This document shows positions 1 to 12,070 of a DNA stretch of 49,101 nt, one piece after another; position 1 is the stretch's first letter, and every line of letters starts with the position of its first letter. This DNA comes from Gonium pectorale (lineage: Eukaryota; Chlorophyta; Chlorophyceae; Chlamydomonadales; Volvocaceae), in the NCBI GenBank assembly GCA_001584585.1, contig LSYV01000006.1, positions 3,125,061-3,174,161 on the forward strand, given 5' to 3'. The translations under genes were made by a program, and so were the position numbers. The notes under the pieces were generated by a model that had not been told where the DNA came from, searched no databases, and saw only the letters and a list, made by a program, of their open reading frames with translations.

Positions 1-373
1 GGGGGGCGCGGGGGTAATNAAGGGGGGGGCTGGTATGAGGGCAATTAGCGCTGTGGCAGTGGGGCCGTTGTGGGAATGCCGGAGGGCTGCGCGCAGGGAG
101 GGCAGCTGTGAGGAGGGCAGCGTCATGGTGACAGCCACCATGGGTCTTGATAGCCAACCAGCGGCATGGCGAATCCAGTTCCGATCGGCTGCGATCAAAT
201 CATCGTTCTCACGCCCAGGCAGCCTGCACTGCGTGCCTCATGTCGTCGCGGGCTTCTGCCAGCCGGAGTTTCCTCAGTATCATCATTGCCTCTCCATTAT
301 CTCCACCACCGTCTCCGCCACCATGTTCACAACCATCTCCACAACCACCGCCCGGCACCTCCAACCCCCGTAG
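1..373. other. Left edge: intron or upstream part of the MIP gene
   Basis: This stretch precedes the first recognisable MIP exon and ends in an acceptor (CCCCCGTAG) at 373. It probably is intron, with the earlier MIP exons outside the window. I see no exon in it that matches the family. One ambiguous base lies at position 19. Confidence 0.5.
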
Positions 374-3223
374 GCGCTCGCGGAGCTCAAGGCCTTCGAC
401 TCGCGCTCCGGCCCCTCCGCTTCCGCCTCCTCCCCCGTCCCGTTGTCCGCCTGGGACGTCGAGTACTACGCCGCGCGCGCCCGCCGCGAGGCCTCCCGCA
501 CCCCTCCCGGCGCGCTGCTTCGCTACACGGCGCTTCCCTCGCTGCTGGCGGGCCTGCGGGAGCTGCTGGGGCGGCTGTTCCGGCTGCGGCTGGCGGTGTC
601 GGAGGCGGCCCCGGGCGAGGGCTGGGCTGCGGGGGTGCTCCGCTGCGACGCGAGCCACCCCGAGCTGGGCCCGCTGGGGACCATCTACCTGGACCTGGGG
701 GACAGGTGAGGCGTAGAGTGGCGGGGAGGGGGAGGGGAGAGGAGGGAAGGTAGTGAAGATGGGAAATGGGTCGCACCGCGTGGCGCCGTCCCGCAATGAG
801 GACACCGAAAGTCTTGTGGCGGCCTCGACGTAGCTGTGGGCAACCTGTGGAACCGGAGGGCACGGGAGGGGACAGCTAGTGAGGGCCAGTTAAGTTGAGT
901 TCCTGTGAGATGGAGAGGGGTGGGGGACATGCAGGCGGTGGCTGCGTCCGCTGCGGACGATACCTTTACGCCCATGACCCTGCGGCCCTCCGCACCCGGC
1001 TCCACCCCAGGCCCGGCAAGTACCCCAGCGCCGTCACCTTCCCCATCACGTGTGGCCGCCAGCTGCCCGGGCCGCCGCCCTCCCCCGCCTCCCCCGCCGC
1101 CGCTCCGGAGCCCGGCCCCGCGCCCGACGGCTACCGGCAGCTGCCCGTGCTGGCGCTGCTGGCGTGCGCCTCGGGCCGCTGCCCCGCCACCGGCCAGCCG
1201 GCCCTGAGCTGGCGGGAGCTGCGCGTGCTGCTGCACGAGCTGGGCCACTGCGTGCACAGCCTGCTCAGCCGCACAAAGTACCAGCACCTATGGGGCACGC
1301 GGTGAGGGGGCGGAGCGGCTGGGGTGGGGCGTGGTTGGGGGGTGGGGGGGGTAAGACGGGCGTGAACGAGGAGATGGCGATGGACGCATGGGCGTGTAGG
1401 GAGGGGGGCGGGGGGTGAACACGGGGGAGAGTGCGTCGGGGAGCAGGGGCGGGGTGAGGTGGGTGCAGGGGATGTGGCGGCACCCTACCGGCTGACTTAT
1501 GACCTCGGTCACAAAAACAGCGTGCACAGCTTTCGTGTCCTCACGCAGCCACGTTGCTCACGGTCCACTTGCTGCGCGGCCCTTCCGCGCCGCCCCCTCT
1601 CTCCCCCTATTCTGCCCCTCAGCTGCGCCCAGGACCTGGTGGAGGTGCCCTCCCACCTGTTCGAGTACTTCGCTGCCGACCCGCGGGTCATGGCGCTCCT
1701 CGCCCGCGACCGCTCCGGCTGCGCCAAGGGGGCGGACGGGGGGCCCGATGACGGGGAGCCGCTGCCGCCCGAGCTGCTCAGGTGGGACAGACGCCGTCCA
1801 AACCCCACGACCCGCGGGCGCTCCCCTCTCCCCCCCCCCTCGCACGTAGCCTCGCACTCCGCCGCCTGCCGTTTACCTGCAGGCACGCCTAACCGAGCCC
1901 ACATCTCTCTCGGGCCCTGATGCCGCTCCCCTCACCCCCCCCCGACCTCTTGACCTCTCCTCCACCACCCCAGGGAGCTGCTGGCTGGCCGCGCCGCCAC
2001 GTCTGCGCTGGAGCTCCAGCAGCAGCTGGTGCTGTCGCTGGCGGACCAGCTGTTCTTCGGGGAGCAGCCGCCGGGGGGCGGGGAGGGGGGCGGAGAAGGG
2101 GGCCAAGCAGACGGCGGGCTGAGCACCGGCGACACATGGCGGCAGGTGCGGCTCCTCGGCGTCTGGTCCGGGCGCAGAGGACCGCACGCCGCACGGTTGA
2201 GCCCGGGCTGCACTCCGCCGCGATGTGTCCTCCGCTGCAATCCCCGCAGGCACACACTCACACGCCATCATGTTCGCGCTTACGCTCGTCGTATGCGTCG
2301 TTCCTTTTCAACACCAGCCATGCGCATGTCCAACCTGAGGCCCACACCCGGCCATCCAGCCCCTGTCCCTGCTGCTGCCCTTGCCGCATCTCCACCGCCC
2401 CCCCTGCCCCCCTCCTGCAGGCCGTGGATCTGGCCAGCAGCGTGCCCCACGTGCCCGGCACCCGCCCCGAGCTGCGCGTGGGCCACCTCACCATATACGG
2501 CGGATCGTACTACTCGTACGTGTACGCCAGGTGCCTGGCGGCGCAGCTGTGGCGCAGCACGGGGCTGGAGGAGGCGCCGCTAGACCCCGGGGCGGGTGAG
2601 CGCGCAGCCGGCGGGGTCCGGCTGGGGCGGGGATCGGGCACCAAATGTGCGCCGGCAGGCAGCGTGGGAGGGCATGGAGCGGACGGGATCCAAGGCTGGT
2701 AAACTACATGTTTGATGTTCCTCGGCGCCCCTGCTGCAAACAGCCTCAGCCGGATCCTATCCCCGCGCTTGAAAGGCCGACATCCTTTGCGGTACTAGCT
2801 TTTAGGACGCGACCCTCCCCCTCCCCACGGCGCCCTTGAATACATAACATTAGCTATACCCATCTGCGCCATGTTCCCTGTTTTCCCTCCTTCCGTTCGC
2901 CTCCCACCCGACCCCGCCCAGGCGACTTGCTGCGCGACCGGCTGCTTGGCCCGGGCGGTGCGGTGGAGCCGCTGCAGCTGATGGCCGGGCTGGCGGAGGG
3001 CGCGGCGGCGAGGGCCGCGGCACCCGGCCGCCGCCTGCGCTCCCTGTACGGCCAGCCCGGCGGCCAGGGCGGCCAGCCGCCGCAGCAGCAGATGGCCGAG
3101 TCACTGCAGCGCGGGCTGCGGGCGGCGCTGGGGCCGGGAGGGCTGCTGCAGGAGCTTGAGGGCGGCTTCGCGCCGCAGCCGGAGCGCTATCTGGAGGCGC
3201 TGCAGGCGGGGAGGGCCGCATGA
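374..3223 (+). CDS. MIP: Mitochondrial intermediate peptidase (M3 metallopeptidase), 3' part
   Basis: Six exons join in frame: 374-705, 1011-1301, 1623-1781, 1974-2145, 2421-2595 and 2922-3223 (TGA 3221-3223). The second exon holds the zinc motif HELGH inside LHELGHCVHSLLSRTKYQHL. The third begins with the family block CAQDLVEVPSHLFEYFA, which supplies the downstream glutamate ligand (VEVPSH). The fifth carries YGGSYYSYVYAR, the substrate-side Tyr-rich loop of M3 peptidases. In the family this enzyme removes an octapeptide from imported matrix precursors after the main processing peptidase. The N-terminal third, including any presequence, lies beyond the left edge, so this is partial. Gly/Pro/Gln-rich insertions (exon 4 around EQPPGGGEGG, exon 6 around GQPGGQGGQ) lengthen loops relative to animal MIP. 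The gene converges with the coiled-coil gene on the other strand. Confidence 0.93.
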
Positions 3224-4800
3224 GGGGACTTGGAAGAGGGGGTGCGTTGCGGTGTCCGCCTGGTGGGGAGCTTGTGCGCGGGGCGTTCTGGGGCTGCGGG
3301 GCAGGGGTGGGGAAGATCACCAGCCATCAGCGCATAAACGCATAATATACTGGGAGGACCATACCAGGCTGACTAGAGTAAGAGCTGCGATCACCAGCGG
3401 CGATAGACGCGGCGATGTCGGAGCGGGCTCGAGCCCGAGTGCTATGGGCGGGGTTGTGGGCGGGCGGGCGGCACCGCTACGGACCCGGCGCCGCCCCAGC
3501 GGGCGGTGACCGGAGGTGCCATCGCACCGTGTCCCTGGGAGGCAGGCAAGCGGAAGGGAAGGCCCAGACCCGCGAGCGGCACGGGACTGCGACGGGCACA
3601 GACCGCCCCATGTGACGGCAGGAGCGCGTGCGTTACGGCGTGCTACAGCGTGATGTTACCAACCTATGCGAAGGCCAGGATCTGGAACATGGCACTGATG
3701 GATGGGCACAAATGGAGTGCCACCCCGAAAATCGCATGCAGCTCGAGCTATGCTCGGGGCCCATGCGGCCAGCTCCTCTGCCGGATTGGTCCACACCCAA
3801 CGGGGCTACCCACACGAGTCACGACGGGCACCTTCTCTACAGCACTCTCCATGTGCTGGAAAAACATGCTGCCACCCACAAGCGCCACAACCAACCGAGG
3901 CTCTCTGTGCAGCGGAACATCAAAGTACGATGGTAAAGCCGTCATCGATTCGCATAATTGCGTTCCTTCTCCTTAGGTGGGGGCTACAATCCGATGTGTG
4001 CGGGCCGCCTGCCCGCAGGCGCACGCCAAAAAGTGCAGCCACCCCCACTTGCGCACCCATGCCGCCGTCCTGCTGCAGTGCTGCTTCGTCGCGCGCCGCC
4101 CGCACGCCGCCAGCACGGCGGTACACCCGGTCCATCAGTGCGGCGTATCCGGTCGGCTCCGCCGCGCGTGTTCCGCGCATGACGGGGCACCATGGCAGAG
4201 CAACCTGCACCTGCCCCCGAGTGCCCACCGCATGTCCAGTAGCAGAGCCACGCACTCACCCGAGTCAGTCCTATCATGTTCCCAGGCTCGTAGCCGTAGG
4301 CCGTAGGAGTCCCCATGCCTCGTCACATCGGCGCCACTCTGCACGCCCCACAGCCCCATAGCCCGCCCCGGTAGCTCCCTAGCTCCCTACCCCTCCCCCC
4401 CTCCCCCTTACAAGCACCTCAGCTAGCCCTGCGACTCTCCTTGCTCCTCTGCACGGACGACAGTACTTTGTACAACCTCCTGGATGCGCGTGCGCAGGTC
4501 TCGTGTATGTGTGCCTGTCTGTCTGTCAGAGCAGTGCCGTCAGTAGTACCGTAGTTCACGATGTGCTCCGTAGCCCAGGATTCCTACTACCTTGACTCCC
4601 CCACTGACCCAGACGCAGAACGCCATTACAACTCCTCCCCCTCTGTATAACTGACAGCAGTGCTGCGTCAGAACGCCTCACCACGCCTCAGATGCGGGTA
4701 CGCCGGGGCGATCTGCTAACGCAGCGGCGCTTCAGCTGACACCCGGGAGCCGGCCATACACCACTGCCCGCCTCCAGCCCGGCCTCCACGGCCTCCGCGC
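3224..4800. other. Convergent intergenic region, 3' UTRs
   Basis: This lies between the stop of MIP (+) and the stop of the coiled-coil gene (-) and should hold both 3' UTRs. I see no protein-like frame. Two TGTAA signals in minus orientation (4626-4630 and 4408-4412) suit the end of the coiled-coil transcript; I found none on the plus strand for MIP. Confidence 0.6.
4626..4630 (-). terminator. Candidate poly(A) signal TGTAA for the coiled-coil gene
   Basis: TGTAA on the minus strand, about 170 nt past the TAG at 4801. TGTAA is the usual poly(A) signal of Chlamydomonas and its relatives. A second copy at 4408-4412 is an alternative. Confidence 0.4.
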
Positions 4801-7800
4801 CTAGTGCGCCAGCGCGGTGGTTCCGGCGTGCGGTGCCGAGCCCCCCCGCGGCAGGTCGGGCAGCTTGCCGCTGGCCTGCCATGCCGCCACCTGCTGCAGC
4901 GTGCGCGCGTTGAGGCGGCGCTCCAGCTCCGTCATGGGCATGGCCGCCTCCTTGCGCCGGGCGGCCTTGTCCCGCATCTGCGCCGGGCGTCCGCGAGAGG
5001 TGTTTAGGTTGTGGCGTAAGACGCCCGTAGCGGGTTTCGTCCAGGCCCCGCCTCCACGCGCCCTTGTAAGGTCGATGCATTCCTTGCCTAAGTTCACGCA
5101 ATGCGGCAAAGTGTCCTGGACCAACGGGCTCGTAAGGACACAGACCCCAAACTTGCTGTTACTGTGGATGGTCCCCATCCGCCTGACCATATTGGCAAAT
5201 TTCGCAATCTCACTCCCCAGCCCCGGTGTGTGTGTGGGGGGTGCAGATCCCCCCCACCGGCCCACCCGCCCACTCACGCGAGCCACAAGCCCCGACCCCC
5301 GATCGCCCCCCCCCACGCCCGCACGCCAGCGCCCCTCCGGCCCCGGCCCCCGGGCCCACCTGCGCGTCAATGTCCGCCCGGATGCGCAGCTTCTGCTCCG
5401 CCAGCGCCTGCTTGCGCGCCTTCTCCGCCTCCTCGGCGGCGCGGACCTTGGCGGCCACGCTGGCGGCGTACACCTGGGGAACACGCGGCGAGCGACACGG
5501 TTTCACAATCGACATTGCGGGGGCGGTGACCCGAGGGGGCCCCGTCAGGCTGCGGGTGTGAGTGAAGCCGCTCACGGGGAGGCGAAGAGAGCGGCGTAGC
5601 GCGTTGGCTGTGTAGTACCTGGGCCGCTGCCCCTCCCCCCGCGCAGCCCGTTCACCCTAGCGGTAGCTCCCCATCAGGCCTGCCCCTACGGCTGCCCGGC
5701 GTCACCCGCACCACGTGCCCCTCCTCCTCACCACCCCCCCTCCCCTCGTCCCCCTCCTCACCGCGTCCTCCTGCTTAACCCGCTGCCGCGCCGCCTCCCG
5801 CTCCTTGAGCTGCTCCGCCACCGCTGCAGCCATCTTGGCTGCGTCCTCTTTTTGCCGGGTGACGCGCCGCTCCTGGGCGGGAGGGGAGCGGGAGAGAGGG
5901 GAGCGGAGCAGGGAGCGGGCGGGTGGGGCTGGGCGCATGAAGCCAGCAGCGCGGTCAGCAAAAAAAAACGGGTTTCTGGCACCTGGTTGTTTTGGGGCCG
6001 CTGGTCCGTCATCGCGAGGCGAGGTATGCCGGCCAACAGCTTCGAATCGCGCCCGTGCGTCCGAGCGCGCCAGCCCCCGGACTGCACGCCTCCGAGGCAG
6101 GCACGCAGAGCCCCCCGCAAGGACGCCCAAGGGCCACAATGCGATCGCGACCCCCCCCCCCGCGCCCGCCCCCGCCCCAGTCCACGGAGGCTCACCTCCT
6201 CCGCTGCCCGCGCGTCCTCTCGCTCCTTGTAGTACCGCTCGACCAGCGGCGTCTCCAGCCAGCGCCGCCGCATCTCCGCCTGCTGGTCGGCGGCATCCTG
6301 CAGCTTGGCCTGGGCGCGCTTGATGCGCTCCATCCTGAGCGGGCGAAGCGGAGGGAGAGGGGTTGTGGTTCAGTCATACGCATCGCAGCGGAACGACGCT
6401 ACTGTGAGAGGCGGTGTGTGGGAGTGTGCCCCGCCCGCCTCCCTGCCGCCACTCACTGCTCCTTGCGGTCCGCCTCCTGCTTGTTGAGGATGGCCTCCCA
6501 TTTGCGCTTGAACTCGGCGTCCTCCTCCCACTGCCGCTTCTTGGCCTCCTCGCGGAGCGCCTTGTTCAGATCATTGCCGGCCAGATACTCCTTGAGGGTC
6601 TGGGGTCGTGGTTCGGGCGTAGAGGGCAGGGGAGGGGAGGGGGCTTGCTCAATCCATGGGGAGGGGAGGGGGTGAGTCGAGATGAGGCGGTGCTCGATAT
6701 GCACCACAGGGTGCCAAGCCCGGCCCGCCCCAAGGACGTCGACCACACGTGGCCACCCTCCCTCCCTCCCTCCCCCCGGCCCAACCCGCCACGCACCAAC
6801 TTTGCCCGTATCCGCTCCGCCTCCTCTCTTCGGAGCTCCTCGGCCGTGTCGTACGCCGTACGAGCGGCCTCGAGCGCCTCCTCCGCGCGCTTGCGCGCCA
6901 TGGCTGCCTCCTTGCGGGAGACCCGCTCCTCCATCTGCGGGGTCGAGAGATTTCCGCGTGCTCGAGTACCGTGCAGTAGGGGGGAATGCAGTGGTTTCGG
7001 CGGGAAAGAAACAGCCCTGCTGGGCCGGGGCGTTGCGGCGCGGGCGCTGTGCAAGCCGTGCTTGCAGGCCCGACACCGCCCGACACCGCCCGACACCGCC
7101 CGACACCGCCCGACACCGCCCGACACCGCCCGACATCGCCCGACACCGTCCGACACCGCCCGGGGCATGCACATCCATCCGCAGCGTGGCGAGCGCCCCT
7201 GCGCCGACCCTTCCTTCCATCAATCCTACCGTCCACCCACCCACCCATCCACCCCACACGCCTCCGCCTCACCTGATTTACTCGCTCGTGTTTGAGCTTC
7301 TGCATGATCTCCTGCTGCAGTCGCCGCCGGGCCTCCTCCTCAGCCTCCGCCTTGCGCAGGGCCTCCTGCGGACGTCCCGTGGGAGGGGGATGGGAGGGCC
7401 AACAGGTTAGCTGGCTATTCGAAAGGGTTGGCGCGGGACAGGGTGGCATCGATGAGGGCGGGGTAGCAGCTAGAGTGGGCGAGCAGAAAGGCTCGGCGCA
7501 GAGCGGACCATAGTGGACTGCGGGCCGGACGAGGAGGCCAGCAACGGTGCCAGGGGAGGTGCCATCCAGGCTCCTGCTGCCCTGTCCAAATGCTGGGTGG
7601 CAATCTCAACGGCCAAAACACGCAACCCGGCGCCGGATGCACTCGCCACCACCATGCCCAGCTCCCCCACCGAGAATGCCTGCGCCGTAGCCTCTGTCCA
7701 CCCGGCCGCAGACCCCCGCTCCATGCCGCTGCGCTGCCCCCACCTGCTCTTGCCGCCAGTAGGCCTCCTCCGTCTGCCGCTCCTGCTGCCGAAGCCGCTC

Positions 7801-10120
7801 GTGCTCCTCAAGCTGCGGGGAAGGGAGCGCAACGGCTTGGGGTGAAGCGGTGAGGAAGCGCTCCCCTTCTGGTCTGGCGGCGCCCGACTCAAGTTCCGCT
7901 TTGGATGAGGCCGAGATTCCGCCCTCACAACTGCGCATATAATCCAGATAGCACCTGCCATGTACACCTCCTCTTTCCCGCAGGTGGGATCATCCTGCGA
8001 AGACGGGGAATACGCGAGTGCGCTTCCGGCGCAAAGCTCTCTGCCCTACCCAACCTCACGAATACCGCGTCCATCCCGGACCCCGGCCCACTCCCTTCGC
8101 CTCCCCACCCCTGCCACGCCTACTCCCAAACCCCAACCCAGTTCACGCGCCCACCTGCGCCTCTAGCTGCTTTTTTAGCGTGAGTTTCTTCATGAGCGCC
8201 GCCTCCGCCTCCCGTCGCTCCGCCAGCTGCCCCTGCGCAATATCGTACTCGAATATCTGCAGCCACTCGTCCGCGCCCTGGGCCCGCTTGGCGGCCGCCA
8301 GCGTGTTTTTGCTGCGGGGTTGGCGACGGGCGGTTGGGTCAGGGCCAATGGGGCATGGAAGGGAAGGGTGCGGTTAAGCTGCGAGGCTCGGGAAGGGACA
8401 CACGGGGACTGGCAGCGCACGGCACGAGTCGTGAGCAGCAGGGCTGCAGGGGGGTCCAGGACCCACATTGCCCGACGACCGATGCAAAGCGTAGCCAGGG
8501 CGGTCCACCTCCAAATGGGGCCGCAGCTGTGCCTAGCTTGGTCCCCACGGTGCAACCCGAACCCGGGGGGGGGGGCCGCAGCACCCCAGCCACCCCGTTG
8601 CCAAGACCCATCACGCCTGCCGCTCCCCAGGCTGCTACGGCAACAGGCAGAAGGCACCCTGCCCCGTCGCCTGCGCCGCTCCGGCCCCCGTCCCAACACT
8701 CCTGCCTTGGATCCTTCCTCCCCTAGCCCTGCCCTCCGTCTCGAAAACCCCTCCCTCCCCTTTTGTCGCCCCGTGTTCAGGCCGCAATTGCGCCGTGTCC
8801 TCCGGCCTGGCGCGCCCCGTGCCCTCCTCCCCCCCCCCACACACACCCGCGGCTGGGCCCGCACCTGGCCGTTCCCCCCAACAGCTTGGTGCGAATGCGC
8901 TCCTCCAGTAGGGCCATGTCAGCCTCCTGGGGCGTGGCGGGGGAGGGCGGGGGAGGAATGGGCAAGGGTGGCAGAGTGTGCGCAGAGTATCGAGGTGGCG
9001 TGTAGAGCGGGCGGCAGGAGGGCGGCAGAATGGGGCGGGGCCGCTGGGCCCGGACGAGGCGAGGTGCACCCGCCGGACAAGGCCACCGCGCTGAGCGCGT
9101 GCCTGACGGAGCTGGCGGGGGAAGGGGGCAGGAAGCAGCTGCTGGAGCTGGGCGCCCCGCGGCAGCGCAGAGGGGCCGAGGCCGTAGGCCTTCGCGCTGC
9201 CGCGGGAGTCTGGCCCTGCACCCAGCGCGCCGTGCCTAAAACGCTAAGTCCCATAATCTGGCGCAGCACGCGGCGCCCTCTGGCGGACAGTGCCGCCGCC
9301 CTAGCCCGATATGATTGGCGCCCTCCGCCTTCCGACCTCGAATGCATCAACGGCCCATAGCCCCGGGTTTGAGCTCCTTTGATCGTCCCGGCCCTCAAGC
9401 CCAAACCGTGGGCCCGCTGTCGAGGACTCCCCTCGCAACACCCCACCCCACAACCCCCCAATAGTACGCGGTGCCAGCACAATCCCCATCCTTGATCACG
9501 GCCCACATCTGAGAACAGCGACCCACAAAGCTGCGTTATCTCCCACAAAGCGACCAGATGTCCCGGGATCCCACTCGGCGCCCCATCCGCGCGCCCCCCG
9601 ACCCCATAACCTAGCAGCGCCTCCCCCCTCCTGATGCCAGGGTGCTAACCCCGATCAACCCCCAGCACACTGCGACGGGCCGCAGTGCTCCTGCCCCGCC
9701 CCGTTCGACCTAGATTAGCCAGAGCCGCAGACTCCCCGCCCTGCAGTACGGTGCAGGCACCCCACCTTCATCTTTGCTGGCCGTGCGGGCGCCAGGTCCA
9801 GGTACCGGAGGACCTCCCGCGTGATGGCCTCCTGACCCGCCACATTGGCCGCCGCATCCTGCGTTGACGGCAGCAGTTCCCGTATTAATATACGCTCTAG
9901 AAGTCAAAGCGTTTCTCGGGAAGGAGTGGGGGTAGTGCGGCGGAGATGCGGCGGAGGGTAAGTGGGCTGGGGTGGAAGGGGCAGGGGTTTCACAGCCCAA
10001 ACTCACCCCAAACTTCAGTCGGAGCTTTAAGATCAGCTCCTGCGCCAATGGGTCGAGAAAAGACCCTCCAGCGGTCCTCTGCGCGCGCGGTACCAGCATC
10101 CCCGTGTTCGTAAGCCGCAT
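4801..10120 (-). CDS. Charged coiled-coil protein, candidate cilia/flagella-associated (TPH-like)
   Basis: Twelve exons join without a frame break: 10120-10007, 9858-9766, 8926-8865, 8311-8155, 7812-7744, 7365-7273, 6934-6797, 6599-6457, 6334-6196, 5872-5762, 5473-5360 and 4977-4801 (TAG). They encode 469 residues. From about residue 75 the protein is nearly all Lys/Arg/Glu/Ala-rich helix, e.g. QWEEDAEFKRKWEAILNK and ERYYKEREDARAAEE. This is the composition of trichohyalin/plectin-homology proteins such as CFAP53, MNS1, CFAP210 and CFAP45, several of which line the inside of ciliary doublet microtubules. I cannot say which one, or whether it is any of these. The tail (KLPDLPRGG) is not helical. 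An in-frame ATG at 10300 would add 60 low-complexity residues; I chose 10120 because MRLTNTGMLVPRAQR begins the protein-like part. An intron carries a 10-bp minisatellite. The gene is sure; the function is inferred from composition only. Confidence 0.75.
7071..7160. repeat. 10-bp minisatellite, 9 copies
   Basis: Nine head-to-tail copies of CGACACCGCC; seven are exact and two carry one substitution (7131-7140 and 7141-7150). They lie in the intron of the coiled-coil gene between exons 7365-7273 and 6934-6797. There are no spacers, so this is not CRISPR-like. Confidence 0.97.
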
Positions 10121-12070
10121 GAGGGAGCGGCATGCACTGTCGGGGTTGCACCGTTTATTCAGCCTCACCCCTGTTTGCCCCCTTGTAGCGTTACGTGTTG
10201 ATAATCTCCCAGTCGCTGTCCCTGTCGCTAGGCGAGGGCCTGCCGTGGGCGGTGTTGAACCTAGTACAGCCAACCCCTTTGTTGGTGGTCGTTCACTCAT
10301 TTTACGTTATGATTCTTGCAATGAAAGGGAGAAAACGGGTTCAAGAAGGTCGGAAACAAGTGCCTGTTCAGACTGCAATGATATAGATATGTTAGGAGCA
10401 CTGCGCTGCCAGTTGTATATTGCTGGCGAGTGGAATAGGGGTATTGCAGTCGGGAGTACTTCGAAGTCTAACCGCTTTCTGTCAGGGAACGAACCAGGAC
10501 GAACCAAACCAGGATGAAAACTTGACCAATAATACGTAAAACGTGAAAAACATCATGGTGACATGGGGCTCCGCATGAGGGATTATTGTCCGTCTGCAGC
10601 GGCACGCCAAACCCAAGCGCACCCGCAACCCGCATCCGACCAGGACAAGGGTGTTGAGAGAAGTAATTTCACAAGGAATTGATGTGGAAGCCATGTGCGA
10701 CTTGCCCATCGGTGGCGGGGGACTCGCCGAGAGCGCGTTGGTGATCCCGCTGCCACGCACGCTCCCGCGCATAAGCGACTTCCTAAAATTACAATTGTGT
10801 CTGCATGGGAGTGAGGTATCCGTGTGCGTCGGTGCATTCAAGTTAGGAGTCCGTACGCTGGGGTTGCATCAGCCGGGCGGAACGCGTCTGTTTCCGCTTC
10901 TTGAGACCCGGAATGACCCTGCCACTCGCCCCTCGGCCCTCGCCGCCCCGCGCCGTTCGACACAGCCTCGGGGCCCTCCGGCGGCGAGACCGTCATGACT
11001 GGCGCCCGTACCTCGCGCACACACATGCCGCGGGGACATGCCCGTGCGTAGCCCTCTCACCAGCTGCGCGCTGCAGGCGGTACCGTCACACCGGGTCATG
11101 CTGCACGCTGGTTTGACGTCCACGCCCGGGCCCAGTAATACAGTAATGCCCAACATGGTATGTAGGTTATACAGGCCTGCTGGGATGCGGTGCGAGCGTG
11201 CGACGGGGTATGGAGGTAGTCTAGGTAGACGCGCGAACCAAGACGAGCGCCTGGACGCCATGCTTGTTCCCATGGATTGCCAGCCCCAGCCAGGAGGTGC
11301 CCCGGAGCCTACCCGCGCATGCGCTCTGCGCGGCTTGGCCGGCATGCCGCCCAACGCCCCGACCCGAGAGGTCGCCTGGTTGCCGGCATTGCCGCTCCTC
11401 ATGGTGGGTGATGCAAGGACGGACTCATCCATGCGGATACGTTGCACGTAACGCGCGCGCCGGCGCCTGTGCCCCTGAGCGACAGGCGGCGCATTGCCAT
11501 CAGTCTCAAGCAGCAGCACAGCGTCAACAAGGACGAAACCCGGCAGTTAAAATGAGGGCTCGCCTGACGGCGGCCTCCTCGACTCGTTTTCGAAGTCCGG
11601 AGATCTGAAAAGCTCCGCCCCAATACCGTCCACCAAGGTAACTATAGAACAAGGCCAAAGAATGTCCAACAACACCCATCGAACGCCACGTCAAGCCCCA
11701 CCATGCGGTCGGCGGCTGGCGCACCGGACCATGTGCCACCGCATGCCCGTCGACGTGCTCCCGCTGCCACAAACCCGGCGTTGGGCTTCGACTCCCTGCC
11801 ACTGCATATGACATGAAACCCCGCAGCCGGCAAGGTTGTCCACCTCAGTACCCTGCGGCGGCGCCGACTGACAGTCGAGCAACTGTGCCGGCTACCGGTA
11901 GCTGGCTGGCGTATTGTTCGCATACTTGCGACAAAGCGCCGCAGCCGCATCCAGGCGCGGGACTCCCCTGGCGCGCTGCTGCAGCCCGCAAGCAACCACC
12001 CTGCTCCGCCCCTACTGCCCCCATGCCGTCACCCAGCCATGCACCTGCGGCGTCCCCCCTCCCCGGCTGC
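10121..12070. other. Intergenic region, no gene recognised
   Basis: This lies between the start of the coiled-coil gene and the stop of NAP1, both on the minus strand. It should contain the coiled-coil promoter and the NAP1 3' UTR. Open frames exist on both strands (for example around 11038-11451) but show no family-like segment or splice pattern. A TGTAA in minus orientation at 10789-10793 could end a long NAP1 3' UTR. Confidence 0.5.

Noticed and set aside
7071..7160. CRISPR-like array
   Set aside because: The units are contiguous 10-mers without spacers, in an intron of a eukaryotic gene.
8320..9360. 346-aa plus-strand frame
   Set aside because: It lies antisense across introns and two exons of the coiled-coil gene and is Pro/Arg/Ala low-complexity. 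It is a by-product of high GC.
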